Of a stretch of DNA of 64,000 bases, positions 41,888 to 52,555 are shown piece after piece. The stretch is from Cutaneotrichosporon cavernicola. Taxonomy: Eukaryota; Basidiomycota; Tremellomycetes; Trichosporonales; Trichosporonaceae. The DNA lies in assembly GCF_030864355.1 (NCBI RefSeq), contig NC_083397.1, positions 62,001 through 126,000 of the forward strand. The letters run 5' to 3'. The notes under the pieces were generated by a model, which was not told the DNA's origin, did not search any database, and saw only the letters and a program-made list of their open reading frames with translations. Numbering within the stretch: the first letter of the stretch is position 1; each line of letters starts with the position of its first letter. The position numbers and the translations under genes are program-made.

Positions 41888-42837
41888 TCCATAGTCCATT
41901 GCCTCGCTCGCACAGCCTTTGGCCGATGCGGGTACTACTTGCCGCTACTCGCAGCTCGAGTCCAACTCGCCGCTCCTTGATGACAAGTTGGCGGGCAGAG
42001 GTGGGCGTGGGGAGCGTTTAAGCATTGTCGATGCCACGCGAAACCCGTTCATACACTAGACGACCGTACGTGAACTTGTTTCACGTGATTTCTGTAGCTA
42101 TGCATCCTAATAGCCCTGCTATCCTGTCATTTCAGGATTTTTCTGCTGCATTAGGTTTCGACCAAAGTCACCCGAAGGAGCCGTGATGGCTGGGGTGCTT
42201 TGTGCGCAATACCTGGCGAGCATTTAGCCCGATTTGGACAACGATTTTAGACGAGAAACAATGTCTTCAAAGTCTTTGATGTCAGCCCAATCCCCCACTG
42301 ACGTGCGCAGCCAGTGTAGACATGCCATCTACCCCTGTACCGAACAACCCTATCGATCACCAACTGCTGGTGTGTCGCGTATCAGAACATGGCAGAGGGT
42401 CCAGACATGCCGTAACTCTGACCTCAGGGATCGTCTTCCGCGCAAGCAGCGTCACTCTCGTCTTTCTCGCAATTGTCATGGCCGTTACTGCAGTCCCAGT
42501 TCGCACAAACGAACGCTCCTTGCCCATTTGAAGATACTGGAAATTCCAAGAATTCCAGAGCAGAGGAACGTCACGCGGCCTCCGTTCTCGCCATCTCGTC
42601 TCCTCATCTCACCTCATCTCACACTCATTTGCTGATTTTCTCTCCATCGTGGTTCACCCGTAGCGCGACGCTCTTACCGAAGAGCTGTGATACGCGGAGT
42701 GAGCTCCACGACCAGCGGCCAGCGGCCATTGGAGACCGAGCGCGACATCGACGCAGGCTGGACTGCCTCGGCAGCTCATCGTCTCCCCTCTCCCTTTCTC
42801 CCCTTCCCAACCCATCGCCGCACACTCTACGCTCACG
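41888..42837. other. 0.95-kb intergenic region
   Basis: Several overlapping short frames occur, none with convincing splice structure. CTCATCTCACCTCATCTCAC is a short repeat near 42600-42620. The last 60 bp are CT-rich leader of the next gene. Confidence 0.4.
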
Positions 42838-44901
42838 ATGCCGGCCACAGCATCCATCCGGGTCGTCATGACAGCGACCGCCGCCCTGATGACTCTTCCA
42901 GGAGTAGTGGCTGCGCTCAACGACGTTCCCTACGTGTTTGACGTCTCCGACCAGTCGCCCCTTTGCAAATACACCCCCGACCCCAACAGTACGGCCTCAA
43001 TACCTGATCCCTCGAGAGGTTGGGCCGTGAGCTATACGGGAAGCACAGGGTCTTGGCAGCCGAACTCGCAAGGCGTTGGCACGTCGGCCCACACGACAAG
43101 CCAGACGAGCGCGCAAATCGAATTTCTCTTCGTTGGAACCGGTGTGACATTCTTCGGCACGATGGATTCAGAAGCACTTTTGCTAGCAGTCGACGGTGTT
43201 ACAGCGAGGGGCACTCCAGAAAGTGGAGCACTGCTTTCGATGTCAGGCTTGAACCTTGGGACACACAGCGCGTTGATCACTCGCAACCCAGGAAACCCAA
43301 ACTCTACGCCGGCATCCATCACTGGCGCACGTGTGACCACGACGATATCTTCCGAGGCGTGAGTCACTTCCTTTGCGCATGCCACTTCATTGTTTGGAAA
43401 ACTGACAACCGTTAGAACATCATTTGAACGCGTTCGCTACGCCGACATGGCGACCATTCAAGACGGTAACATCAACCCAGAGTTCTCGGGCTGGAACGTG
43501 GTGGAGAACGGCAATCTGTGCTCGACGAGTTCGGGCACTGTAATGCAGATCTCGGTTCCCTCCAACGCCGCGTTCCTGGAACTGTGGGTTCCATCTGGTT
43601 TCAAGGGTGGAGCATTCAGCGTTGCCGTTGACCCAGCTCCTCCAAGTGGGCCAGTGTCTCTCATTCTCAGTAGCAGCTTCAACTTCTGGGAAACCTCCCC
43701 CGAGATTGCATACTTTGCAAATTTGGATCCCGCAGTCAAATACACAGCCCAGGTCACGAACAGAGGCGCCCAGCTCTTATGCCTTCAGAAGGCCAAGGTG
43801 TACTTTAGCGATGGGTACGTTGGACTGTGACTGGTCTCTCTGACTCGTACAGGGAGTCGACTGCGCCAGCACAATCGGGAAGCTCAAGTACTCTGGGACC
43901 CAACGCAAGTGGCTCCGCGACGAATGGTATGGGGTCACAGCCAACAACTGGGACTGGAACGAATACTAACTCTCCTGGAGCAGCGGGCTCGTCCACCGGC
44001 ACAGCGAACGGCTCAAGCGGGATCAATGCATCGGGTGGCGACAGTGGCTCAAGTGCCAGTAACGCCAGTGCAGGAAAGAAGAGCCAAGCAGGCGCGATTG
44101 CTGGTGGCGTTGTTGGCGGCCTCGCAGCACTGGCGGCGATTGTGGCCCTCATCTTCTTCCTGCGCCGCCGGAAACGCAATGCGCGAAGGTGCGTACGGTC
44201 CTCGTCGTTGCTGACGGTAGCCGGCAGCAGGCAATGTACAAGGCGACGTCGAGGACGCGCGACCGACCAGGAAGCTGGCAGCCGTTCTTCGGGACGGGGA
44301 CGCTGGACTCGCAGGGCAGCCGCGCGAGCAAGGAGTTTGAGCTCACGTATGTCGGATGTGTGTGTGGGCTGACGCCAGTCCGCCATCGTTTGCGGGAGAC
44401 AAGTCGAGCCGACACACCTCGATGCAGACATACGACAGCACGACGGGAAGTACGCCAATGACGCCGCCCGTGGGCGAGTTTGGGGCGCCCATTCTCCCGC
44501 CTGACGAGGTGTCCAAGTTTACGCCTGCGCCGTACAACCACTTTGCGGGGTCGCACACGTCCATCCCCTCGCAGAGCAGTCTCCGGCCAATTTCCGAGTT
44601 GCCGCGGGCCATCCCGCGCGGGCATAGTTTCGCGCCTGCAAATACGATGTTTGCAGCAGCGGGCACAGGCACTGCCGCCTCTACGGCCCGCTCAGCGCTG
44701 ATGTCGGCCAGCTCGGACACGGTCGACAGCTTGCCCCCCGGATGGCCGAGCCCGCCCACCTCCCCTCCACGCCCTGGACCACGGCCACCACCCCGGAAAC
44801 ACATGAGCCGGGGGTCGCTATCGCCACCGACATCACCGACCCAACATCCCGTACAAACCATGCCGTCCTTCAGGAGCCCGGAGCATCAGTTCGACGACTA
44901 G
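42838..44901 (+). CDS. single-pass membrane protein with Ser/Gly-rich stalk (wall-sensor-like)
   Basis: Five exons (42838-43358, 43416-43814, 43853-44188, 44221-44346, 44379-44901; introns 57, 38, 32, 32 nt) give 634 residues. A signal peptide is visible (VMTATAALMTLPGVVAA). The outer part looks like two beta-sandwich repeats (IEFLFVGTGVTFFG in the first, AFLELWVPSGFKGG in the second). A Ser/Gly/Thr/Asn-rich stalk suited to O-glycosylation follows, then a TM helix (GGVVGGLAALAAIVALIFF, about 385-405) with a RRRKR stop-transfer. The cytosolic tail is Pro/Ser-rich. This layout is shared by many basidiomycete surface proteins and by cell-wall stress sensors. A signalling role is inferred from layout only. 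Confidence 0.78.
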
Positions 44902-45077
44902 GCTGGATATTCGGATACACGGAGATTCCACTTCACTTGGGTACACGGACATGGGACAATGGGTCGACTGCAACACGTATTATGTGAGGTTCTGTAGAGC
45001 TATATACGCACTCTATGGAATGACAGGGCCAAGGGGCTTATGGAGGGACCCAAAAATGGAGCCTTGGACTCATTCTG

Positions 45078-45160
45078 CTCTCTGACGGAGAATTGAACTC
45101 CGGTCTCCCGCGGTCATTGTAGATGACAAGCGAGCATACTAGCCACTATACGATCAGAGA
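45078..45160 (-). tRNA. tRNA-Asp (GTC) with 11-nt intron
   Basis: The reverse complement has acceptor TCTCTGA/TCAGAGA, D stem GTAT/GTAT, anticodon stem CTCGC/GCGGG and the loop sequence TTGTCA before the intron. The T arm is CGGAG-TTCAATT-CTCCG and the discriminator G73. The 18-nt anticodon loop equals a normal 7-nt loop plus 11 nt after position 37, the canonical intron site. Anticodon GTC and G73 fit Asp. Confidence 0.85.
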
Positions 45161-46076
45161 TGCTGTCTTGGTTGTTGAACGTGATGTTGGTGGTTGATTG
45201 TCACGTGATCCAAGAACAGTGGAAGCATAGCCCACTGGTTGATAAAATGGAGGGCCATGACCCATGAGGTCGCGACCGCGCGGAGCTTGATGAACGAGAC
45301 AGAGAGTGAACCCCCACCTCATAACCCAACTCGCTCTCACAACCAGACATCCTGGACATCCCCAACGTAAGGTCTCAGTTCTCCTACTCTTCGAAAAACA
45401 GCCCACTCAAGAGTCTCCAGCTCAACCCGGCCACATTCGGGGTTAGGACATGCCAAGAGGAATCTGATGAGCCTTAGCATCTGGAGACCCAGACACCACA
45501 AGCCTGGCCCTTTGAGTTAGCATTGGTGTTTCACAGCGGCCGTTGCAGTGGTGTAACGTTGCTCCGCACATTGACACCATTTCCCGATGCCAGATAGACG
45601 CTCCGGTGTGGCCAGATTCGGAAATGTCGGAACATGACATGGGAGAGCGAACGGCGAGGACGATTGGGAGCAGACGGCCCATGGCAGAGTAACTTTTTTA
45701 TGATGCAGCTCCGAAAGGCGGCCGTTCGGATTTCTGTTCGTGTTGCCATCATGAACGGTCTTGCGATGTGAGGAGACGGTCCATGGCAACGTGCATGTAC
45801 CTCGTCCCTTTGCAGCTCAGGCGCCTCCATGAAGCAGGACGTCATCTACGCGGACGGATCTCGCTGTCTAGTTCTTCTTGCGCTCGTGAATATTAAACTC
45901 GGCACAAGAAAGCTTGCCACACACATCCTGCCGCGGCCTGTCCCACAGTCGTCACGGCGCGTGACAATCATCTGCCCACCATCTCGCCAACAAGACAATG
46001 CGATGGCATACAAACAGATCTCTGTAGGTCAGCACTGGCCCCCATCCCGCTCACAATATGTAACAACGAGCGATAT
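45161..46076. other. 0.9-kb intergenic region
   Basis: No gene is supported. Frames on the minus strand at about 45440-45850 overlap in three registers. No repeat is seen. Confidence 0.4.
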
Positions 46077-46439
46077 TCATGGCTTCGGTGCGCCGGGCTT
46101 GGGCTTATCGTACAGGTTGGTGCGGTAATGCTTGGCCTGCCAGCGAATGAAGCGTTCCCACGCGCCAGCCGCCTTCTCCGAATCGTCTGCCGCACGGGAG
46201 CGGTGCGTCGCAACGCTTTGCACTGGCTGGTGTCCATGCGCAGCGACAAGCGTGGTTTCAGAAGATACGGCTGGGTTCGCGAGGTAGGCTGCGCGCTGAG
46301 CCTCGAGCTGGGCCTGGTATTGAGCCTCGTGCGCAGCGGCAGCCTCTTTGGCTGCGTCTGCCTCTGCTTTCTCGTTCTCTACGCGCTCGTAGAGCTCGCC
46401 CATTGCGGCGTCATGTTTCTCCCAGCGGTTCGATGGCAT
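46077..46439 (-). CDS. small Ala/Glu-rich coiled-coil protein
   Basis: An uninterrupted 120-residue frame with ATG at 46439. Residues ~10-55 form an amphipathic helix (LYERVENEKAEADAAKEAAA). A tail with WERFIRWQAKHYRTNLYDKP follows. The aromatic and basic end suggests a specific contact, perhaps with a larger complex such as in mitochondria, but I do not recognise the family. It is short but has good codon use, so it is probably real. Confidence 0.55.
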   Translation of the reverse strand: MPSNRWEKHDAAMGELYERVENEKAEADAAKEAAAAHEAQYQAQLEAQRAAYLANPAVSSETTLVAAHGHQPVQSVATHRSRAADDSEKAAGAWERFIRWQAKHYRTNLYDKPKPGAPKP

Positions 46440-46996
46440 GTTCAGAGTGTTCAGAGAGAGATAAGTGCGAGTGAGTGGGAGTTGGAGGTGCTAGTGCTAA
46501 GGTGGTGGCAAGATGCCTGTTGATCCACCTAAGTGGAGGTATTGACAACGGAACACGGAAGCAGATTACTAACGGAACCAAATATTGGTAGGAGTAAATG
46601 CTATGGGGAATTTGCAGAAATAACCGGTTCTCGATCACGGATACGTCATATGGCTGGATCAGGACAGGAACTGTTCCTCTGGTAACTGTTCGACTCTCTC
46701 ATCCACAGTTCCTTCACTCTTACCAGTGTTCCTCTGCTCCACATCTACACTTGGAGTACGAGTTCTTTGCGCGCCGTGACATCACATGGAGACAGCATGA
46801 CGTGTGCCCGTCGAGTGGAAGCTGCGAGAGGTAGGGCAACGCGGCTGTTGTGCGCCACCGGGAACGAAATGGGTGGCTTAGATCAAGCGAGTGAGCAGTC
46901 TGGAGATCTGTCTTGAAGGCAGCGCCCTATATGGTTGGGCACGCAAGACCTATATAGGCCCAGCGCCCACGACATGCCCCAGTGTCACCCATCATC
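46440..46996. other. divergent intergenic region with TATA element
   Basis: The promoters of the small coiled-coil gene (leftward) and an F-box-like gene (rightward) lie here. Apart from the TATA-like word at 46951 nothing is distinct. Confidence 0.4.
46951..46957 (+). promoter_or_regulatory. TATA box of F-box-like gene
   Basis: TATATAG sits 46 bp upstream of the ATG at 46997, within GACCTATATAGGCC. The leader would be short. Confidence 0.45.
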
Positions 46997-47993
46997 ATGC
47001 AGGCGCACAACCCCGCTGTCGTACTGGACGTCTCGGCGTTTCCCCACATCGTGGACCGGGTCGTGTTCGCTGCACCGGTGGATGTCCTCGCATCGTTCCG
47101 TCTAGTATCGCGCCGCTTCCGTGCGCTGGTGGACAACCTGACGACCTCCCACCTTATTCTCGAGGGTGTCTCCACAACCGTTTTCCCTGCAGCCGTGTTG
47201 CACAATGGAGAGCGTCTCATGATGCGGCACTCTGACCCGTTCGTCTCGCACCACTGATGAAACTGATGGCAGCACGCCCACCGCTGGATCAATCTGGCCT
47301 GCTCACACCGCGCTGGCATTCACTCGCGTCCTCGACCTGAGGGGTACATTACCCGGGGCTGCTCTCAAACTACCCCTCCAGCTGCATACCCTTAGGTTAT
47401 ACGAGCACTACGCTGCTGCTTTGGGGCCGGACGCACGCAAGACGCTGATCTGGGGCCCTCCAAGTTATCCATCAGCCCGCCGGATCGTGGTCTTCTCGAC
47501 CTTTGAACAATGTGCACACGTCAAGCACCGACCGCAGATACTGTACTACCCGCCTAGCGTAAGAGAGGTCGTACTCAACTTGAAACTTCCTGGGGTCGGC
47601 AGGAAGTGGGGGCGCCTTGACGTGCCGGGCGCGCCGCCTGAGCTCGAACACGTCACCGTAATCCTTACACCAAGCCTTCAACCGAACCCCGCCAGTCTAT
47701 CCCTGGGCGAAGATCCGCCGCTTGATGAAGACGAGCTCGACAGTCCAAGGACTCGGGCGGTCGAGGACCTTGTGGCTGTTATCCGACGCCTTGGCGCGCC
47801 AGCTACCGTCATCGGGTCAGAGCACCTCGACCGGAAATTAGTCGAGCGTGGCCTGCTCGTCTCGCTTCGAGAGGTAGGCGTGGCTTTACGGCGTGTCGAT
47901 GAGGTCCGGAAAGAGATTGGCGATCGGGAGTGGGATGTGCTCACTTGTGAGGCCCCTCTGCCCTCTGAGAAATGGATCTCTCGACCGCGATGA
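46997..47993 (+). CDS. F-box-like protein (second intact copy)
   Basis: Two exons (46997-47238, 47273-47993) give 320 residues. The 34-nt intron has a less usual GTTCGT donor and a CTGATGGCAG end, and lies at the same place in the protein as the second intron of the 37599 gene. Landmarks are VVLDVSAFPHIVDRVVF, FRLVSRRFRALVD, SHLILEG, LAFTRVLDLRG, LHTLRLYE and VREVVLNLKLPG. This copy lacks the long N-terminal Ser/Pro/Gln extension of its paralogue. The C-terminal part carries an ATVIGSEHLDRKLVERGL segment that parallels VTIVGLELLMERRGF in the other copy. Confidence 0.7.
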
Positions 47994-48049
47994 TGTGATG
48001 CCCAGTTGAGGAACAGAGCTTTGTTATATACAGATCATACGATGTTGGA

Positions 48050-48725
48050 TGCCATAGGGTCATTCAGTCTACTCTCACGAAACACGAGCGTGCAACCGTT
48101 CCGTATCCTGCCATTTGTGCGCCGCCGAGGACACCAAACATGTCTGTGCGCTCGAAAGGTGACACGCTCTCCATGAGAGCCGAGTTGGTCGCGAGTAGGA
48201 ACCCGGCAGGTCAACCCAGGATGCCGAGGATCTGCACTGCGATTGTGAGGTGAACGCCGGGCGCGCCTCCGAGGTAAACGGCGTACATGTGGATAAGCAT
48301 GCGGAACGAGCTCCAGATCAAGCCTTGAAACATGGCCGTCTTGGTTCGAACCGTGCGACCAAGAACTATGTTACAAGGATGGACACGATGCCTTGTCGTC
48401 AGACACAGTGAGGGCAGGGCTCACCGCCGATTGTCTGCACCGTGCTCATGGTGGCCGTGTTGGCTGCCACGGTACTCGCGACGATGGGTGCGTGGCATCA
48501 GTCACCATTCCCTCGAAGAGGGATCCGTTGTCGTACGCGTCGCAGCTCATTGTGCGAATCACGTACAACTACGATGTGTTTTGCATCGAGATCGCGACCA
48601 TCATCAGGTAAGCGACTACCTGAAGGCAGCCGACGAGGTTGAATCGCCCCGAGTCGGCCCTGGTGGAGCTGGCCGCGAGGAGAGAGGAGTCGCCTCTGTC
48701 GCTGGCAGCGTCGGGGCCATGCTAT
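48050..48725 (-). pseudogene. decayed MFS transporter-like gene
   Basis: Minus-strand fragments look like membrane segments of a hexose- or organic-anion-type carrier. Examples are NLVGCLQVVAYLMMVAIS (about 48640-48590), YVIRTMSCDAYDNGSLFEG, STVAANTATMSTVQTIGG, and MFQGLIWSSFRMLIHMYAVY (about 48335-48270). PFERTDMFGVLGGAQMAGYG also resembles a loop after a TM. In-frame stops (for example a TAG after SMQNTS, and a TGA after ILG) and frame changes break the fragments. A GTGAGC...ACATAG segment between two of them could be an old intron. Family assignment is tentative. Confidence 0.42.
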
Positions 48726-49050
48726 CAAGCTGACGTGAGATGTAGGTGTCCGGCATGACAAGACACATGGGCCTCGCATTACCGGGAAGAGAACCAGACC
48801 CGAAGGAGGATCGAGCGCTTCAAGATCTCTTCGCCCATCGGCCGAACAACGCTCGGCCACTAATCTTATCTGATTGCACCAACCTTTCGATTTCAGCACC
48901 AATCCTCCAGCATGCGTAAGCCATTAATCCGTCGTCGTCCCAGCCTGGAACACTTAATAAGTTCGGCGGTATACGAACGAAGGCCCGTGGTAAATATTCA
49001 AGATCCAAGATCCATTCGTAAACCCATCTATCCAACGCCGCGTCTGCCAC

Positions 49051-50064
49051 TCAGAGCTTGGAATCGTGCCAACGAGGCGGACGCTTTTCGAGGAACGCCT
49101 GCAGCCCCTCCTTGAGGTTGGGCCCGGAGTTAAGCGCCTTGAACTGCTTGGACTGGATGTAGCGCGTCATCATGCGTTGGTAACCCATCTCTTCCTCAGT
49201 GAGACGGAGGCCTGGTGTTAGCGCGCGACTGTTGCGTGCATGCCACTCTATTGAGATGGCGCTCCTGCCAACTCACCAAACAAGCAGAGCTGTACCGAGT
49301 CCGGCGAGTTTGCGGCGGTATCCATCGCCAGCTTCAAGGCCCTGGCTTCGACTTGATCGTCCGGTACAACCATGTTGACGAGGCCGAGCTTCTCGGCCTC
49401 CCATGAAGGGATATCTCTGCCAGACATGAGCAGCTCCGCGGCTGACGTCAGCATGTGTTCCATGACCTCTCCCACCCTTCTGTCTGCCGATCAGGAAGAC
49501 AATTCTTGGGAGGCCACCGCCAGCTGCTGCCACACCGCGCTTCGTCTCTGGCAGGGACAGCTTGGCACTCTCGCCGGCGATCACCACATCGAGGTTGCTA
49601 AGCATTTCAACCGCGCCGCCAATAACCACACCGTTGACAGCGGCGATGACTGGTTTTCTGACATGAGCTTCCTTCCAGCAGATGTACTCACCGGAGGAAG
49701 CGCTTCGCTAGTCCCCCGAGACCTGTATCAGGCCATTGGTACTTTCCGGCCTTGCGGCCATCGCGCATGCTCTCCTTATCAGCAACTGCTGCAGAAGGGG
49801 TGAGCGTTCCCCACTTACAAGTTCCTTGAGGTCGCCACCAGCACACCACGCCTTAGGGTTCGTGGTCCCAAGGATCGCGCAGTGCAGACTTGGCTCGCTC
49901 TCGTACCACTCCCAGATTTCGTCCATCGTGAAGCTGTCGACTGCCCGCAGCGCGTTGAACTTGTCCGGGCGGTCGATGGCGACGTGCAGGACATGCTCGG
50001 CTGGGAACGAGATACGGATCGCCGCCTCGTCTGTCGAGGGCGGGGGGTTATTGAAGGGACGCAT
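49051..50064 (-). CDS. peroxisomal enoyl-CoA hydratase/isomerase family protein
   Basis: A crotonase-fold enzyme acting on enoyl-CoA or related CoA esters. Five exons (50064-49819, 49774-49692, 49657-49476, 49441-49277, 49211-49051; introns 44, 34, 34, 65 nt) give 278 residues. Landmarks are AIDRPDKFNALR, AWCAGGDLKEL (first oxyanion-hole block), KPVIAAVNGVVIGGAVEM (second block), SLPETKRGVAAAGGGLPRI (core PETKRG with the acidic residue), and GRQKAAELLMSGRDI. The protein ends WHDSKL, a canonical PTS1, so it should be imported into peroxisomes. The third intron (GTGGGA...CTGACGTCAG) is required to give the GRQ-AAELL junction. It lies 304 bp from the 3' end of the dehydroquinase gene, both on the minus strand. 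Confidence 0.88.
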
Positions 50065-50368
50065 GGTGGTGCGTCTAGATGCAAAGAAGAAATGAGAAGA
50101 GTGCGATGTTGAGATGTTGAGATATCAGCCGGATATATCTTGTCTCAGTTCTTTGAATGGAAAGAGTTACATCGGCAATGTCACCTACAGTTTTATCCGG
50201 AAACCGGGTAGTACCACAGCCGAACAAGCTAACCTCCATCAAGAATCCGAACATTCAAATCGCACGTTACCGAAATGCGTTGCACTCGATCCAGCCACCG
50301 TCCCTGTGCTCTAGCCGCAGACCAGCTACTATCGTACATGACAATGTATACAACGCTCTAGTCACAGA
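50065..50368. other. intergenic, promoter of hydratase gene
   Basis: This carries a TCCGGA palindrome at 50196-50201, the same word found three times in the dehydroquinase/dehydroshikimate dehydratase promoter, and GATATATC near 50130. Confidence 0.4.
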
Positions 50369-50918
50369 CTAGATTGACTCGGGGCGGGATGGAAACTTGG
50401 CCTTGTCTGTGAATGCGCTCTCGACCGCCATTCCGTAGCCCTTTGCCCCAAACCCGACCTGGGGTCAAACCAATCCAAAGCAAGACTGAGCACTCACAAT
50501 AATCCCCGCTGCCTTGTCGCTCAGATAAGACTTGTGACGGAACTCTTCGCGTGCGTGGATGTTGGTGAGGTGTACCTCAATGAACGGGATGGAGACGCTC
50601 AGCAGCGCGTCCCGCAGTGCGACGCTGTAATGCGTGAGTGCTGCAGGGTTGATGACGATCGCGTCCGTGCCGTCCGTCCGTGCTTGGTGGACGCGGTCGA
50701 TGAGCGCGCCTTCCCAGTTGCTCTGGAAAAAGTCGATGTGACCCCCAAGGTCAGCAGCCTGCACCCGTGCGGCAGCCATGACGTCGTCGAGCGTGTCCGA
50801 GCCGTAAACTGCATCAGTTGTGTCTGAGGAGCAGCGTACCGGTTGGCTCACGGGTGCCGATAAGGTTGATGTTGGGCCCGTTCATCACGAGCACAGAGCG
50901 CTTGCCGTCGCGAGTCAT
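50369..50918 (-). CDS. type II 3-dehydroquinate dehydratase (catabolic dehydroquinase)
   Basis: Converts 3-dehydroquinate to 3-dehydroshikimate. In fungi the separate type II enzyme serves quinate breakdown (QutE/Qa-2 role), while the AROM pentafunctional protein carries a type I domain. Three exons (50918-50840, 50808-50498, 50458-50369; introns 31 and 39 nt) give 159 residues, typical for the family. Landmarks are [21 protein letters not shown] (core [13 protein letters not shown], with the catalytic Arg and Tyr), [24 protein letters not shown], and [19 protein letters not shown] with the catalytic His region. It is divergent from the 3-dehydroshikimate dehydratase gene, which supports the catabolic role. 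Confidence 0.93.
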
Positions 50919-51312
50919 GGTGAGAGCTTCAATGGGAGGGATAAGACAGGAAAGAGTTTGAGGACACCGAGATGAAGAGTGGGTTTTTAGCTACTTCCTG
51001 GCTAAATCAGACGCAAATACCCGCATATCCGGACATGCTGGGCCCAGCGCACAAAGTAAAGCCGTACACCGTTTCGGCACATTTGAGAGTTTGAGAGACG
51101 ATGTGAGAGAGCGCTGGGAGGATAATGGTACCTGGGTCAGCATTCACCCGGAACTAGCTGTCCGGACCGATGCTAGCTCCACAATTCAGGGACATTACCG
51201 ACCGGGAATAGCCACCCTCTGCTCCTATGCCTTTGTTTATATCCAGTATATTTCCTTGTATCCCCACAAGTCCGGAAATCGCTGTCGTCGGCCCCGAGCT
51301 CCACCTTTAAGA
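50919..51312. promoter_or_regulatory. shared divergent promoter with three TCCGGA palindromes
   Basis: 394 bp separate the two start codons. TCCGGA occurs at 51028-51033, 51161-51166 and 51271-51276. CGG-containing palindromes are common targets of Zn2Cys6 regulators. Whether they are the quinate control element here is inferred. TTTATATCC near 51235 could be a TATA element for the rightward gene. Confidence 0.45.
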
Positions 51313-52479
51313 ATGCACTCATCGCCTCCTTTTCCCGCCTCCAAACTCTCCCCTTCCAAGCTCCACATGACCAACAGTATGTCCAGCATAAGCCTTTGGA
51401 GCTTGGCTAACTTGCCAGCCATGCCCGAGCTCGGTATCGCCTCGCTCTCTCTCGGATCGTCCTCCGTGCACTCTATGGAGCGCAAGATGGCCGCAGCGGC
51501 CTATGCAGGCTTTGACAGCATCGAGATCTTCGACCAGGACTGGGATGCATGGCGCGACGCCTACGCATCCGACCTCGGCCTCGCTCCTTCCAAGTACGAT
51601 GGCGACGTCGTATCAATCGCCGCGGCGAAAGCCCTCGGCGGTCTCGCCTCTTCGCACAAGTTGCGTATCAGCTGCTGGCAGCCCCTGCGGCAGTTCGAGG
51701 GGTGGGCGGACCCGGCAAAGCGTGAGGCATCCAGGCAACATGCCGCCGGAGTTCTTTCCCTCCTACCCCACCTCGGGACTGACCTCCTCCTCGTGTGCTC
51801 CACTACCGCACTTGCCCCACACTCTACCGCCGACTTTGCCACCGCCGTCGAGGACCTGGCTTGGCTAGCGGATCAGGGGGCGCGGTATAACCCACCCATC
51901 CGCATCATGTACGAGGGGTTGAGCTTTGGCACCCACCGCCGCAGGTGGCAGGATGTGTGGGCAGTGGTCCGGGCTGCAAACCGGCCCAACCTCGGTATCT
52001 GCCTGGATTCTTTCAACACCCTGGCTCTTGAATGGGCGGACCCGTACTCACCGGACGGACGCAGACCCTCCAACGGTGGGTTAGATGTCGACACCGCTCT
52101 CGATGCAAACATGAAGGAGTTGGTGGCATCGGTGCCAGGCGACAAGATCTTCTTCGTCCAGGTTGCGGATGGCCAGTTCATGAACGGCACCCTATCCCCA
52201 CCAATCGACCCCAGTGTGCCCCGCCTCCTTCCTTGGTCTCGCGGCCACCGGCTGTTCCCGCTTGAGGAGACTCGGGGCGGGTACCTTCCCGTCCTCAAGT
52301 TCTGTGAGGCAGTTGTGCGGACAGGATACACAGGGCCATGGAGCCTCGAGGTGTTCAACAAGTCTCTCGCCTCTCCCAGACCAGAGACGTGCCTTGAGCA
52401 TGCCGAACGAGGGTATGCAGGCCTCTGGCGCACTGTTGACATCCTCAAGGCAGGACCCACGCGCGCTGCCCTGTTGTAG
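51313..52479 (+). CDS. 3-dehydroshikimate dehydratase (QutC/Qa-4-like)
   Basis: Converts 3-dehydroshikimate to protocatechuate, the entry to the beta-ketoadipate pathway. It is a sugar-phosphate-isomerase-like TIM barrel. Exon 1 is 51313-51376 and exon 2 starts at 51419. The 42-nt segment between them (GTATGT...GGCTAACTTGCCAG) is in frame but is a textbook intron. Removing it gives a 374-residue protein starting MHSSPPF and leading into MPELGIASLSLGSSS. Landmarks are AAAAYAGFDSIEIFDQDW, IRIMYEGLSFGTHRR (metal-binding Glu), LGICLDSFNTLA (metal-binding Asp), KIFFVQVADG and PWSLEVFNKSL (last metal Glu). This is the fungal single-domain form, without the HPPD-like extension of bacterial QuiC1. 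Confidence 0.9.
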   Translation: MHSSPPFPASKLSPSKLHMTNSMSSISLWSLANLPAMPELGIASLSLGSSSVHSMERKMAAAAYAGFDSIEIFDQDWDAWRDAYASDLGLAPSKYDGDVVSIAAAKALGGLASSHKLRISCWQPLRQFEGWADPAKREASRQHAAGVLSLLPHLGTDLLLVCSTTALAPHSTADFATAVEDLAWLADQGARYNPPIRIMYEGLSFGTHRRRWQDVWAVVRAANRPNLGICLDSFNTLALEWADPYSPDGRRPSNGGLDVDTALDANMKELVASVPGDKIFFVQVADGQFMNGTLSPPIDPSVPRLLPWSRGHRLFPLEETRGGYLPVLKFCEAVVRTGYTGPWSLEVFNKSLASPRPETCLEHAERGYAGLWRTVDILKAGPTRAALL

Positions 52480-52555
52480 GAAGGACCCGGAAAGACACCT
52501 GTAGCTTCATACTTCACATTGCATGCAATATCTACACATTCTACAACATTCGTGC

